A DNA stretch of 64,000 nucleotides from Notoacmeibacter ruber (GTDB lineage: Bacteria > Pseudomonadota > Alphaproteobacteria > Rhizobiales > Rhizobiaceae). The notes under the pieces were generated by a model. It saw only the letters and a list, made by a program, of their open reading frames with translations. It ran no database searches and was not told where the DNA came from. The translations under genes and the position numbers were made by a program. The stretch is taken from NCBI RefSeq assembly GCF_003668555.1, contig NZ_RCWN01000001.1, positions 1,598,501 to 1,662,500 on the forward strand. Direction: 5' to 3'. Positions 18,830 to 28,054 of this stretch are shown piece after piece (within the stretch, counting starts at the first letter, position 1; every line of letters starts with the position of its first letter).

Positions 18830-19441
18830 TCAGGCCTTGTAGCTCGGTCGGGATTGAAGGGTCTCGATATAGCGGACGACATTCGGGAGGTCGTCCGGCA
18901 TGGTGATTTTTGCCGGCTTCATGAAACCCGCAGCCACCATGGCCGTGATATCGGCCACGCTGAACCGGTCGCCGACAAGAAACGCCCGTCCATCCAGATC
19001 AGCGTCGAGAAGGCGTAGATAGCGTCTGACGCGATCGCGGTTGGCTTCCCCCCATTCCTCGATCTGGGGCTTCTCCCATTCCTTCATGGCCGGGTGGGTA
19101 TGGCGAAAGGCGTGGGCCGTCGGCAGAAAGAAATGCATCTCGATACGCCGCTGCCACATCTCGACCTGTGCGCGTTCGAGCGGGGTCGTGCCAAACAATG
19201 GCGGCTCCGGATGAAGCTCTTCGAAATACCGGCAGATGGCGATACTCTCAGTGAGAATCGTGCCATCATCCAGTTCCAGCACGGGAAGTGATTTGAGCGG
19301 ATTGCGCGTTGCGACCTTCGGATTGCGATGCTCGAGCGCTCCCATATCCACCGCCTCGAGTGGAACCTCGATGCCCTTCTCCGCCAGATAGATCCTCACC
19401 CGTCTCGGGTTGGGCGCCATGCCTCCGTCAAACAACTTCAT
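18830..19441 (-). CDS. Glutathione S-transferase family protein
   Basis: A 203-residue cytoplasmic GST. The thioredoxin-like N-domain reads KLFDGGMAPNPRRVRIYLAE, with NPLKSLPVLELDDGTILTES carrying the cis-Pro and the glutathione-contacting TES; the helical C-domain has FLVGDRFSVADITAM. The start at 19441 is chosen because GGAGGAGG is five bases upstream, ahead of an alternative at 19456. It probably shares a transcript with the uracil-DNA glycosylase gene. The substrate is unknown. Confidence 0.92.
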   Translation of the reverse strand: MKLFDGGMAPNPRRVRIYLAEKGIEVPLEAVDMGALEHRNPKVATRNPLKSLPVLELDDGTILTESIAICRYFEELHPEPPLFGTTPLERAQVEMWQRRIEMHFFLPTAHAFRHTHPAMKEWEKPQIEEWGEANRDRVRRYLRLLDADLDGRAFLVGDRFSVADITAMVAAGFMKPAKITMPDDLPNVVRYIETLQSRPSYKA

Positions 19442-19663
19442 TGCATCCTCCTCCATGAATTCGTCCTGCTGCTCTAGCAGCTAGATCAAAGGCTGCGAAG
19501 CGCCACCGGAGACGTTGGAGGCTGCTGAAAGGACAAGGCCACCCGGCCCTCCTCGGCCACAGGAAAGGCTATCTTAACCGTGCTTATTCACTATTGGGGA
19601 GCACTGGCCTCTACCTTCGGATGAGCAGGTGCGGGTCCGGCCGAACTCTGTCACGTTGATGAA

Positions 19664-21232
19664 ATGTCCTTTACCGAGATCGGCAGTGCCGACAAGATCA
19701 TTGTCGATCGAACGAAGCGCTCGCGAAACGCGACACTGGCGCGCACTTTGCGCGAGCAACGGGACAAGATGCGCGAACGCGCCGGCGACGTGCATTTTGC
19801 CCGTACGCTTCTTCTCATCAATGCCCGAACCATCCGTTCGACCGCGCTGTTTTTCCCGGTCATCGCGCTCGCCGCTGCCGCTCTCGGCCATTATCGCGGC
19901 ACCGTATCAATCGGCTTTCTCTGGGCGTTCGGCGCGATCCTGTTCTTTCTTCCGCGTCAGATCGTTGCCTGGCAGGTGCTGCGGCAAAAGGAAAGCAAGG
20001 TCGATCTGGCTGCCTATCGGCGCCTTTTCCGTCTGACCCATTTTCTGGCAAGCCTGCCATGGGTCGCTTTCATCTTCGTGCCGTGGCAGATCACCGGCGT
20101 CGCTGGCGACATGGTTTTCCGCGCCGCGACCGTTCTTCTCGTCATCGCTGCCAGCGCCTTCATCATGAGTGCCATCAGGGGCGCCCTTCTCCTGTCATTC
20201 GCTCCAGTGGTCGCAGCCTTCTGCTTCGTGGCCGTCCGAAATGGCGATCCGACCAGCGCCATGCTCGCATTGATGCTCATTGTCGGGCTGACATTCTTCA
20301 TCTTCATGGCGCGCCAGTTGCACGCCAGCCAGTTGCTGGAAATCTCCTACCGCGCGGAAAAGGACTCGTTGATCGCAGAGCTCGAGACGGCCAACGGCAT
20401 CTCCAATGAGGCGCGTCGCCGGGCCGAGGAAGCAAACCTCGCCAAGAGCCGGTTCCTGGCCTCAATGAGCCATGAGTTGAGGACCCCACTTAACGCCATT
20501 CTCGGATTTTCCGAGGTAATGGCGGAAGAAGTGCTGGGGCCGATGCAGAACGACACCTACAAGGAATATGCCGGCGATATCCACGCCTCGGGCAAGCATC
20601 TTCTCGAACTGATCAACGAAATTCTCGATCTCTCCCGCATCGAGGCCGGGCGTTATCAGATGAACGAGCAGCCCCTATCGCTAGCTCATATGATCGAAGC
20701 CTGCTGCCACATGGTCGAGCTCAGGATGCGCAACAAGGATGTGCAGCTCGACGTCAAGATCGAGGCGGGCTTGCCGCCGCTGATTGCGGATGAACGCTCG
20801 GTCCGCCAGGTTTTGCTCAATCTGCTTTCCAATGCGATCAAGTTCACGCCTGTCGGTGGTTCGATCACGGTGAAGGCCGGATGGACGACCAAAGGCGGAC
20901 AGTACCTCTCGGTGACCGATGATGGCCCCGGCATCGCAGAGGACGAGATACCGATCGTGCTTTCCGCCTTCGGCCAGGGCTCGATCGCCATCAAGAGCGC
21001 GGAACAGGGTGCCGGTCTCGGTCTTCCGATCGTCCAGGCAATCATGCACATGCATGAAGGACAGTTCGCTCTTCGCTCCCGTTTGCGCAGCGGCACGACG
21101 GCACTGGCAAGCTTTCCGAAGAAACGCGTTGTGGTGGAGCCGCCCTCTCTTGCCGGGGAAGCGCCACTGCATGAGACGCCTGCGAAACCCGCCGACGAAG
21201 CGCTCGGCGTAGAGACGCACTCAGAGGTCTAG
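19664..21232 (+). CDS. Membrane sensor histidine kinase, PdhS/PleC-DivJ-like kinase core
   Basis: A 522-residue protein: a basic cytoplasmic N-terminus, about five or six membrane spans between residues 55 and 215, a short coiled region, then the kinase core. The H-box is SMSHELRTPLNAILGFSEVM near residue 265, N-box LLNLLSNAIKFTP near 383, G1 VTDDGPGIAEDEI near 417 and G2 GAGLGLPIVQAI near 446. The H-box neighbourhood (GFSEVMAEEVLGP, HLLELINEILDLSRIEAGRY) matches the PdhS-type kinases that phosphorylate DivK in Alphaproteobacteria, but it lacks a PAS domain, so that role is inference. No response regulator gene adjoins it. Confidence 0.9.
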   Translation: MSFTEIGSADKIIVDRTKRSRNATLARTLREQRDKMRERAGDVHFARTLLLINARTIRSTALFFPVIALAAAALGHYRGTVSIGFLWAFGAILFFLPRQIVAWQVLRQKESKVDLAAYRRLFRLTHFLASLPWVAFIFVPWQITGVAGDMVFRAATVLLVIAASAFIMSAIRGALLLSFAPVVAAFCFVAVRNGDPTSAMLALMLIVGLTFFIFMARQLHASQLLEISYRAEKDSLIAELETANGISNEARRRAEEANLAKSRFLASMSHELRTPLNAILGFSEVMAEEVLGPMQNDTYKEYAGDIHASGKHLLELINEILDLSRIEAGRYQMNEQPLSLAHMIEACCHMVELRMRNKDVQLDVKIEAGLPPLIADERSVRQVLLNLLSNAIKFTPVGGSITVKAGWTTKGGQYLSVTDDGPGIAEDEIPIVLSAFGQGSIAIKSAEQGAGLGLPIVQAIMHMHEGQFALRSRLRSGTTALASFPKKRVVVEPPSLAGEAPLHETPAKPADEALGVETHSEV

Positions 21233-22207
21233 CGCCCCGGCAACGGCTGCAGTCGTGTTTACCGCCGTTTTGACAAGCCCCGCTCCAAGAGCCGCGGCGG
21301 CACCGTCGTCCGTATCGATGCCGTAATCGAGAAGCGGTGTCATGCCGAGCTTTCGGGCGGCTTTCTCCGCGCCCGGCTGACCGCCTGGATCCGCCAGGAT
21401 ACAGTGACCAGTGGTCATGGCATTGGCCTTGTGGAGAACCGCGACCGCTGCCAGCGCGGCACGGCCCGATATCACGACAGGCACATTCTCCAGCCGCGCG
21501 GCCAGCAGCAGTCCGACCATGGCTGCATATTCCCGCCCTCCGAGACGGCGCAGCGCTTCGAACGGGTCGGAAAGGTGGCCCTTATGGGTTCGAAGAGCCG
21601 CCTTTACCGTCTCGGCGCGCTTTCTGATGACCGGATCGTCACCTTCACCGATGAACATGTCGGCCGGTTCGCCCAGCATCGCCGTCAAAAGCGCAGCCGA
21701 GCATATTTCCGTCCCCTCACCCAGCGCGCCAATAGCCAAAAGGTCGGTCCCGCCAGCCATTGCCTCCATACCGAAGGCCATCGTCGCCGCGCAGCCCCGT
21801 TCGTCGAGAGCCGCCTCATTGCGAATGTCGGCGGTCGGATGATCCAGCGCCAGATCGAGAATGCGCAGGCCGACATCCTGAGCGATGCAGACACCGTTCA
21901 CGACGCTGCCTCCAGTCGCGGCCAGATCGACTGCTGCCTGGGTGCGTGCGACGTCCCATGCCGTATCGCTCGCGGCGGCGTGGCCATGATTGCCGGCAAA
22001 GATCGCGCAAAGCGGACGCGTGACCGGTGACAGGGATTTTCCGGACCACGTTGCATACCATCTGGCGGTCGCGCCGAGACGCCCCAATTGCTGCTGCGGC
22101 GCCAGCGCATCCAGCGCTTTTTCGACCCAGTCGCCACCGGCGTGATCTGGGGCCGGCAACATTGTCAGCAGGTTGCGAAAATCATCGAAGGGAAGGCCAG
22201 ATGCCAT
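21221..22207 (-). CDS. cobT: CobT-family nicotinate-nucleotide phosphoribosyltransferase, divergent in its active site
   Basis: By overall similarity this 328-residue protein belongs with CobT (CobU of Pseudomonas denitrificans), which makes alpha-ribazole phosphate for the lower ligand of cobamides. Conserved stretches include ASGLPFDDFR, AIFAGNHG, ERGCAATMAFGMEAMAGGTD and LSDPFEALRRLGGRE. Several family motifs are altered: the usual GEMGIGNTT is GALGEGTEI, and the C-terminal RLGEGTGAAL holding the catalytic Glu reads DTDDGAAAAL. ATG 22207, with GGAG five to six bases upstream, is the start; the frame to 22366 overlaps the divergent gene. Its 3' end overlaps that of the kinase gene by 12 bases. 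Confidence 0.82.
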   Translation of the reverse strand: MASGLPFDDFRNLLTMLPAPDHAGGDWVEKALDALAPQQQLGRLGATARWYATWSGKSLSPVTRPLCAIFAGNHGHAAASDTAWDVARTQAAVDLAATGGSVVNGVCIAQDVGLRILDLALDHPTADIRNEAALDERGCAATMAFGMEAMAGGTDLLAIGALGEGTEICSAALLTAMLGEPADMFIGEGDDPVIRKRAETVKAALRTHKGHLSDPFEALRRLGGREYAAMVGLLLAARLENVPVVISGRAALAAVAVLHKANAMTTGHCILADPGGQPGAEKAARKLGMTPLLDYGIDTDDGAAAALGAGLVKTAVNTTAAVAGALDL

Positions 22208-22347
22208 GAACTCTCCAAGGCTGCGGCTATATACGCAAGAAAATGATCGTCGCCACGGCCATACTGGCTCTTCAGGATATCGACAAGGGCAAGCCAAACT
22301 TGCGGCACAGGACGAGCGCCACCATCTAGAATCGAAAGACGAAGCCT

Positions 22348-22563
22348 GTGAGCCCTGCCCTGACACCCTGCATCAACATCTGTTCCATCGACGATGAATC
22401 GGCGCTCTGCATGGGTTGCGGGCGCTCACTGGCCGAAATCGCTGACTGGGGTAAACTCAAGACCAGCGAGCGACGTTCGATCATGATTCAATTGCCCACC
22501 CGTATGGAGGCGGCCGGGCTCCGTCCGGGGCGAAAGCTGATGAGGCTGATATCCAAATGCTGA
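22348..22563 (+). CDS. DUF1289 domain protein
   Basis: A 71-residue protein with the DUF1289 cysteine pattern TPCINICSIDDESALCMGCG (four Cys in a CxxxC, CxxC arrangement) that probably binds zinc or an iron-sulfur cluster, followed by GRSLAEIADWGKL. Function is unknown. The start is GTG at 22348. The stop overlaps the start of the following protease gene (22557) by seven bases. Confidence 0.85.
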   Translation: MSPALTPCINICSIDDESALCMGCGRSLAEIADWGKLKTSERRSIMIQLPTRMEAAGLRPGRKLMRLISKC

Positions 22564-23255
22564 AGTGGATCGCAATAGGCGGCCTGGGCGTGCTGCTTAT
22601 CGTCTACATGCTGGAGTCCGGCATCATGGAGGCTTTCGGCCTGCCTGCCGAAGACGGTGCGGAAGTCATCTACCTATCATTGTGGGCAGCCATGCTTGCA
22701 CCCGTCATTCTCTTTTCCGGCATGCCGTTCGGGCGCGTTTTCCGTAGCCTGGCGACCTGGGTGGTGATCGGCGTGGTGCTGGTCGTCGGCTATGAACGGC
22801 GGGATGAACTTCGCAATTTCGCCATGGATATCTCGGCGGGCTTGTCACCCGGCACACCCGTGACCTCCGTATCCGATGACGGCCGGACCACTGTGACCCT
22901 CAAGAAGGGCCTGGGAGGTCATTTTTACGCACAGGCCAATCTCGACAACGCCGAGATCCGGCTTCTTGTCGATACGGGTGCGACGACAACGACCTTGCGG
23001 GAAAGCGACGCGAAGCGGATCGGTATCGATCCACGGCAATTGCGCTTCGTGATACCGGTCATGACCGCAAACGGGCCGACCCTTGCCGCGCGGGCCAATG
23101 TTTCCCGGTTCGTGATTGGCGGCATCGAACGACGCGACGTTTCGGTAATGGTCGCTCGGGATGCCCAACTCGGTCAGTCCCTCCTTGGTATGAACTTTCT
23201 GGGCTCTCTTGAAGCTTTCGAGTTCCGGCAGGACCGCCTTGTTCTGAAGGGATAG
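22557..23255 (+). CDS. Membrane-anchored retropepsin-like aspartic protease (TIGR02281 family)
   Basis: A 232-residue protein. Three hydrophobic segments in the first 85 residues anchor it in the inner membrane; the protease domain follows from about residue 105. The catalytic motif is LLVDTGATTTTL near residue 140, in the clan AA form DTGAT, and SLLGMNFLGSLEAFEFRQDR closes the domain. One catalytic Asp per chain implies a homodimer. Substrates in this family are unknown. It overlaps the DUF1289 gene and is probably translated from the same message. Confidence 0.9.
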   Translation: MLKWIAIGGLGVLLIVYMLESGIMEAFGLPAEDGAEVIYLSLWAAMLAPVILFSGMPFGRVFRSLATWVVIGVVLVVGYERRDELRNFAMDISAGLSPGTPVTSVSDDGRTTVTLKKGLGGHFYAQANLDNAEIRLLVDTGATTTTLRESDAKRIGIDPRQLRFVIPVMTANGPTLAARANVSRFVIGGIERRDVSVMVARDAQLGQSLLGMNFLGSLEAFEFRQDRLVLKG

Positions 23256-23264
23256 GCTTGCGCT

Positions 23265-24095
23265 TCAGACCAGCGAATAGAAAAAGCGGGCCGAGACCAG
23301 CAAAAGGAAAAGGCCGAAACCGATCCGCATCGAGCGTTCCGGGAGACGGTGGGCGAGCGAGACCCCGACCGGCGCCATGAGAAGCGTGACCGGCACCACA
23401 ATCGCGACCGTCAGAAAATTGACGAAGCCGAGGGAAAAGGGTGGCAGTCCACTTTCACCCCATCCCGCCCAGATATAGCCGAACAGTCCGGGCACCGCGA
23501 TCAGCACGCCGACCGCGGCGGAGGTGGAGACCGCCTCCTTCATGGGTCGGTTGTAGAGCGTCATGAAGGTATTGGTCAGTACGCCCCCGCCAATGCCCAT
23601 CAGCGCGGAGAGCAGACCGATCAGAAAGCCGACCACGCTCCGCCCTGCAATACCCGGCAATTGATTGCCAAGCGAAAAGTCCAGCCGGCCGGACAGCAAT
23701 CGGATGGCGATCAGGATGGCGATCGTGGCAAAGATCGCGCGGAGTGTTGCCCCGGAGATGGAAGCCGTCACCGCACTAGCTGCCAGCGCCCCCAGCGGCA
23801 CGGCGATCAGGAAGGTCTTCAGCAGAGCGTCATTCATCTGCCCATAGGCACGGTGAGAGAAGAACGACCGCAGGGAGGTGGCGACGATGATGGCAAGCGA
23901 TGTGCCAACCGCCACATGCATTCGGACACCGTCGGCAATGCCCGCTATGCCAAGCATCTGATAGAAGACGGGCACAAGGATCGCGCCTCCGCCAATGCCG
24001 AACAACCCTGCCAAGAAGCCCGCAATGACGCCCGATATCAGAGTAAGGACGCCGAAACCGATGATCTCGGGCGTCAGAAGATCAATGTAACTCAA
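23265..24095 (-). CDS. TauE/SafE family membrane transporter
   Basis: A 276-residue inner-membrane protein with about eight spans and two related halves. The repeats are marked by GFLAGLFGIGGGAILVPVFY near residue 26 and LIGLLSALMGIGGGVLTNTF near residue 160, the usual signature. The family exports or imports sulfite, sulfoacetate, taurine-derived or other organic anions. No sulfur genes adjoin it, so the substrate is not predictable. It converges on the aspartic protease gene with nine bases between stops. Confidence 0.9.
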   Translation of the reverse strand: MSYIDLLTPEIIGFGVLTLISGVIAGFLAGLFGIGGGAILVPVFYQMLGIAGIADGVRMHVAVGTSLAIIVATSLRSFFSHRAYGQMNDALLKTFLIAVPLGALAASAVTASISGATLRAIFATIAILIAIRLLSGRLDFSLGNQLPGIAGRSVVGFLIGLLSALMGIGGGVLTNTFMTLYNRPMKEAVSTSAAVGVLIAVPGLFGYIWAGWGESGLPPFSLGFVNFLTVAIVVPVTLLMAPVGVSLAHRLPERSMRIGFGLFLLLVSARFFYSLV

Positions 24096-24128
24096 AAGCT
24101 GCGGCTCCCGCCGAAATGATAAAATGCA

Positions 24129-25136
24129 CTATGCCACCGCTGCATCGGTGTCTGATGAGGCGAGATGCGGCGCAACCTCTTCGAAGGCTCGTTCGATGAT
24201 CTCGGGACCTGCATCGTAACGCGTGGCATCGGTCGAGAGGATCTGTCTCCACCGCCTTGCACCGGGAACGCCGGAAAAGAGCCCGACCATATGACGGGTA
24301 ACGGCCGAGAGCCTTGCGCCCTCTGCCCTGCGCTGCGCCGCATAACACATCATCGTCTCGATGATACGGGGCCAGTCCGGCTCCTCCTTGCGATCCCCCC
24401 ACAGCGTATCCACCTCCGTCAGAAAAGCAGGCTCGCCATAGGCTTTGCGACCGACCATCACGCCATCCATGATGGTTAGGTGGTCCCGGATCTCGGCCAT
24501 GCTCGCGATCCCGCCATTGATCCCGATGAACCAATCCGGATAGTCCGCCTTGAGTGCGTGTACGAGAGCATAATCCAGCGGAGGAATGTCGCGGTTCTCC
24601 TTCGGAGAGAGGCCTTTCAACCAGGCCTTGCGGGCATGAACCCAGAGAGCATCCGCCCCGCCCTCACGCATATGCCGCGCGAAATCCGGCAGCACTTCTT
24701 CGGCATTCTGGTCATCGACGCCAATGCGGCATTTCACCGTGACTGGCACCGTACCGGCCGCGTCCTTCATCGCCGACACGCAGCGTCGAACAAGGTCGGA
24801 ATCACGCATGAGACAGGCGCCGAAGGCCCCGGATTGCACCCTGTCGGACGGGCAACCGACATTCAGATTGATCTCGTCATAGCCGAAATCGACACCGATG
24901 CGCGTGGCTTCTGCCAGCTTCTGCGGATCTGACCCGCCGATCTGCAATGCCAGCGGATGCTGAACCGTGTCGAACCCCAAAAGCCGTTCACGATCGCCAT
25001 GGATGATCGCATCTGCCACCACCATCTCCGTGTAGAGCAGCGCCCGCCGGGTCAATTGCCGGTGAAAGAAACGGCATTCGCGCACCGTCCAGTCGATCAT
25101 CGGCGCGACGGCAAAGATTGGTGAAGGGGATGACAT
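24129..25136 (-). CDS. dusA: tRNA-dihydrouridine(20/20a) synthase
   Basis: FMN enzyme that reduces uridine 20/20a in the tRNA D-loop. The 335-residue protein begins with the TIM-barrel motif FAVAPMIDWTVRECRFFHRQ. The catalytic Cys is in NLNVGCPSDRVQSGAFGACL near residue 95, diagnostic for DusA rather than DusB/C; VHARKAWLKGLSPKENR is also DusA-specific. It is followed on the same strand by the TauE/SafE gene after a 33-base gap. Confidence 0.95.
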   Translation of the reverse strand: MSSPSPIFAVAPMIDWTVRECRFFHRQLTRRALLYTEMVVADAIIHGDRERLLGFDTVQHPLALQIGGSDPQKLAEATRIGVDFGYDEINLNVGCPSDRVQSGAFGACLMRDSDLVRRCVSAMKDAAGTVPVTVKCRIGVDDQNAEEVLPDFARHMREGGADALWVHARKAWLKGLSPKENRDIPPLDYALVHALKADYPDWFIGINGGIASMAEIRDHLTIMDGVMVGRKAYGEPAFLTEVDTLWGDRKEEPDWPRIIETMMCYAAQRRAEGARLSAVTRHMVGLFSGVPGARRWRQILSTDATRYDAGPEIIERAFEEVAPHLASSDTDAAVA

Positions 25137-25380
25137 AAACAGTTGAACCGGTGCGTTCAGAAAAATTCCGGAGGGTCGATCCGGCGCTTAAGCGCGCTCC
25201 CTATATCACGCCTCTTTGTCCAATGCACAGGCCGTTGGCCTGCCATCTCTTGCTCATCGGGCCTTAACGACTATAGAAACGCGCCAACGATAACGGCCAC
25301 CTGCAAAGCCCTCCGGGCTCTTCTGCTGAAGGCTCAATGATCAATTCACCCGCCACATGAAAAAAGTCGAAGGGTTCGTT

Positions 25381-25941
25381 ATGACGACGCGCAGTCTCTC
25401 GTTCATCGCTTTGTTTGCCGCCTTCATTGCCGTGCTCGGCCTCGTGCCGCCGATCCAGATCCCCGTCGTCCCTGTACCCATCACCGCGCAGACACTCGGC
25501 GTGATGCTGGCCGGAGCGATCCTTGGCGCACGCCGCGGGTTTCTGGCGGTCTTGCTCTTTCTTGTTCTGGTCGCGATCGGATTGCCGCTTCTGCCAGGTG
25601 GCCGGGGCGGCCTCGGTGCCTTTGCCGGTCCGTCGGCCGGCTTCCTCTTCTCCTGGCCGATCGGCGCCTTCGTAGTTGGCTGGATGGTCGAGAGGTTCTG
25701 GAGCCGCATGAACTTCTTCTGGATGATGATGGCGTGCGTCATCGGCGGTATCGTCGCCGTTTATCCGCTCGGCATCCTCTGGTTGTCCTACGCCACCGAT
25801 ATCTCGGTCCTCACCACCACCATCGGGTCGGCCAGCTACATTCCGGGTGACCTCATCAAGGCTGTAGTCGCCTCGGCCATCGCCCTGATGGTCCGACGTT
25901 CTTATCCTTTGATTGCGACGCGTGAGCGCTCCATGTCGTGA
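25381..25941 (+). CDS. bioY: Biotin ECF transporter substrate-binding subunit BioY
   Basis: Membrane S-component that binds biotin. The 186-residue protein has about six spans. VPPIQIPVVPVPITAQTLGV and GARRGFLAVLLFLVLVAIGL are the BioY signature, and GGRGGLGAFAGPSAGFLFSW the biotin-site loop. The ATG at 25381 has GAAGGG seven bases upstream; an in-frame ATG at 25357 has no ribosome site. The gene overlaps bioM (GTGA) and heads a complete bioYMN unit. Confidence 0.95.
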   Translation: MTTRSLSFIALFAAFIAVLGLVPPIQIPVVPVPITAQTLGVMLAGAILGARRGFLAVLLFLVLVAIGLPLLPGGRGGLGAFAGPSAGFLFSWPIGAFVVGWMVERFWSRMNFFWMMMACVIGGIVAVYPLGILWLSYATDISVLTTTIGSASYIPGDLIKAVVASAIALMVRRSYPLIATRERSMS

Positions 25942-26615
25942 AACTGACGTTTTCCGGCACGACTTTAGAACGAAACCGCAAGACCGCGCTGTATCCCCTC
26001 GATCTGGAGTTAACGGAGCGGCGCGTCGGTCTGATCGGCGCGAACGGGTCGGGAAAATCGACCCTGGCCCGTCTCGCCGGGGGCCTGATACGCCCGTCCG
26101 GCGGAACGGTTCAGGTGGCCGGTTACGACACGGCAAAAGATGCGAAAGAAGTTCGCCGCATCACCGGGTTTGTCTTCCAGAACCCCGATAGCCAGATCGT
26201 CTATCCGGTCGTCGAGGAGGACCTCGCATTCGGCCTCAAAGAGCGTGGCTTTCCAAAGGCCGAGCATGCCGAGCGTATCTCCCGCGTGATGGAGCGACTG
26301 CGCATAAGCCACCTTCGCGGCCGCCTCGCCCACGAACTATCGGGCGGCGAGCGACAGCTTGTCGCTCTGGCGGGGGTACTCGTGACCGAGCCCGACCTGC
26401 TGATCCTCGATGAGCCGACGACTCTTCTCGATCTGCGGCACAGTCGGCAGATTTCAGAGCATGTCGCGGCCCTGCCCCAGACGGTCATCTTCGTCACGCA
26501 TCAGCTTGAATTGCTCACCGAATTCGAACGCGTCATCGTACTGGATCAGGGCAGGATTATCGCCGATAGCGACCCCGACGACGCGATCGCCCGCTATAAA
26601 AAGGCGATGGCGTGA
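25938..26615 (+). CDS. bioM: Biotin ECF transporter ATPase BioM
   Basis: A 225-residue ABC ATPase that energises the biotin ECF transporter. Walker A is GANGSGKSTL near residue 35, Q-loop VFQNPDSQIVYP near 80, signature LSGGERQLVALAG near 136, Walker B LLILDEPTTLLD near 156, and the H-loop VFVTH-like FVTHQ near 187. It starts with GTG at 25938 overlapping the bioY stop, and ends overlapping the GTG of bioN, so all three proteins are translationally coupled. Confidence 0.95.
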   Translation: MKLTFSGTTLERNRKTALYPLDLELTERRVGLIGANGSGKSTLARLAGGLIRPSGGTVQVAGYDTAKDAKEVRRITGFVFQNPDSQIVYPVVEEDLAFGLKERGFPKAEHAERISRVMERLRISHLRGRLAHELSGGERQLVALAGVLVTEPDLLILDEPTTLLDLRHSRQISEHVAALPQTVIFVTHQLELLTEFERVIVLDQGRIIADSDPDDAIARYKKAMA

Positions 26616-27229
26616 TCAACGGCCTCTACCGCCCTGGCACGAGCCCGATCCATCGGATGCGGGCCGGGCTGAAAATGACGCTTCTGGCCGTGACATGCAC
26701 GATCGTCTTTTTTCTGGATGTCTGGCCTCTTGCGGTCGTCCTGGCGTGTGCGGCAGCGCTTTATGCCGTCGCGCGCTTCGATATACAGACCGTGTATCGG
26801 CAGCTTCGTCCCGCCCTTCCCTTTATCCTTCTGCTGGCCTTGTTTCAGGTGTTTGCCGCCAGTTGGGTCGAAGCAGTCGAAACGATCCTGCGGTTCAGCA
26901 GTCTGATCCTTCTCGCCGCTCTCTTGTCGCTGACAACCTCGCCAGCCGCCCTTTCCGATGCGTTGCTTGCCGCCATGCGGCCGTTCAAGCGGTTCGGGCT
27001 GCCGGCGGAACAGATCGCGCTCGCCATGACGCTTGCGATCCGTTTCATACCCGTCATCACCCAGGCCTCCGAAGATGTGCGCGAAGCGCAACGGGCAAGA
27101 GGCGCGCGAACCGGCTTTTTCCGAAGTGCGGGTCCCACCCTGATCCGCACGCTTAAAATCGCCGATGAACTGGCCGAAGCGCTTGAAGCCCGCGGCTATG
27201 GTCTCGGCGCCAAAAGCAACGAGAAATAG
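26612..27229 (+). CDS. bioN: Biotin ECF transporter transmembrane subunit BioN
   Basis: A 205-residue T-component that links BioY to BioM. About five hydrophobic segments are seen, with the coupling motif EAQRARGARTGF near residue 152 (the Ala-Arg-Gly signature) and LADELAEALEARGYGLGAK at the end carrying the second ARG motif. The start is GTG, overlapping the bioM stop by four bases. Confidence 0.94.
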   Translation: MINGLYRPGTSPIHRMRAGLKMTLLAVTCTIVFFLDVWPLAVVLACAAALYAVARFDIQTVYRQLRPALPFILLLALFQVFAASWVEAVETILRFSSLILLAALLSLTTSPAALSDALLAAMRPFKRFGLPAEQIALAMTLAIRFIPVITQASEDVREAQRARGARTGFFRSAGPTLIRTLKIADELAEALEARGYGLGAKSNEK

Positions 27230-27319
27230 GAAAGTCCGCCACGTCCTGCATTGATCCGGCGCTTGCCGTATAGCGCAAGAAATCCATCTTCCGCACAAAG
27301 CAGAAGAAACAGGACGATC

Positions 27320-28054
27320 ATGACCCATTTCAACGAAGCAATACTGGCTGAACTGGCTCCGAAAGGCCCCCTGCGCGCCGCTATCAATCTCGGCAATGCC
27401 GCGCTCGCCCGAAAGCGCGATGACGGGACACTGGAAGGGATATCACCCGATCTTGCGCGGGAGCTGGCGCGTCAGACCGGCCGCGAACTTGAAACAATCG
27501 TCTATGAGGGCGCCGGCAAAGCGTTCGCCGATGCGCAGAATGACGTCTGGGACGTGGCCTTTCTCGCGGTCGATGAAAGCCGCGCGCAGAAAATTGACTA
27601 CACGCCGGCCTATGTCGAGATCGAGGCGACTTATGCTGTCCGGTCCGATGCCCCTTTCCAGGAAATGGAACAGCTCGACGTACCGCACGCGAAAATTCTC
27701 GTCGCACAGAACTCGGCCTACGATTTGTACCTTTCGACCGAACTCGAAGCTGCGGAAATCGTCCGCGCCGAGACGCCAGCAGCCTCCCTCGACCAGTTCG
27801 ACAGAGGCGGTCATGATGCTGTGGCCGGCGTACGGCAGACATTGGAGGCGCGCTATGGCGGGCGGGACGATATTCACATCCTTCCCGGCAGCATCACCTC
27901 GATCTATCAAGCCATGTGCGTACCGAAGGGCCGCCCGGCAGCGCTGGAGGCTCTGACCTCATTCGTGGAAGATGCGAAAAGGAGCGGCTTTGTCCATGAG
28001 CGGCTCGAGGCGAATGGCAACGGAACATTGAAAATAGCGCCAGCAGCCAAGTGA
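27320..28054 (+). CDS. Substrate-binding-domain protein (SBP_bac_3) without signal peptide
   Basis: A 244-residue protein with the periplasmic amino-acid-binder fold: PLRAAINLGNAALARKRDDG, GISPDLARELARQTGREL and DVAFLAVDESRAQKIDYT follow the SBP_bac_3 plan. No signal peptide precedes the domain. ATG 27320 has AGGA five bases upstream; the longer frame from 27251 adds a basic stretch with no hydrophobic core. It therefore probably stays in the cytoplasm and may be a sensor or enzyme such as a dehydratase-like relative rather than part of a transporter. Neighbours give no clear pathway. Confidence 0.8.
   Translation: MTHFNEAILAELAPKGPLRAAINLGNAALARKRDDGTLEGISPDLARELARQTGRELETIVYEGAGKAFADAQNDVWDVAFLAVDESRAQKIDYTPAYVEIEATYAVRSDAPFQEMEQLDVPHAKILVAQNSAYDLYLSTELEAAEIVRAETPAASLDQFDRGGHDAVAGVRQTLEARYGGRDDIHILPGSITSIYQAMCVPKGRPAALEALTSFVEDAKRSGFVHERLEANGNGTLKIAPAAK

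Noticed and set aside
25241..25300. Possible BioR box upstream of bioY, around CTATAG
   Set aside because: Only the centre resembles the TTATCTATAA consensus; the flanks do not match, so I do not list it as a site.
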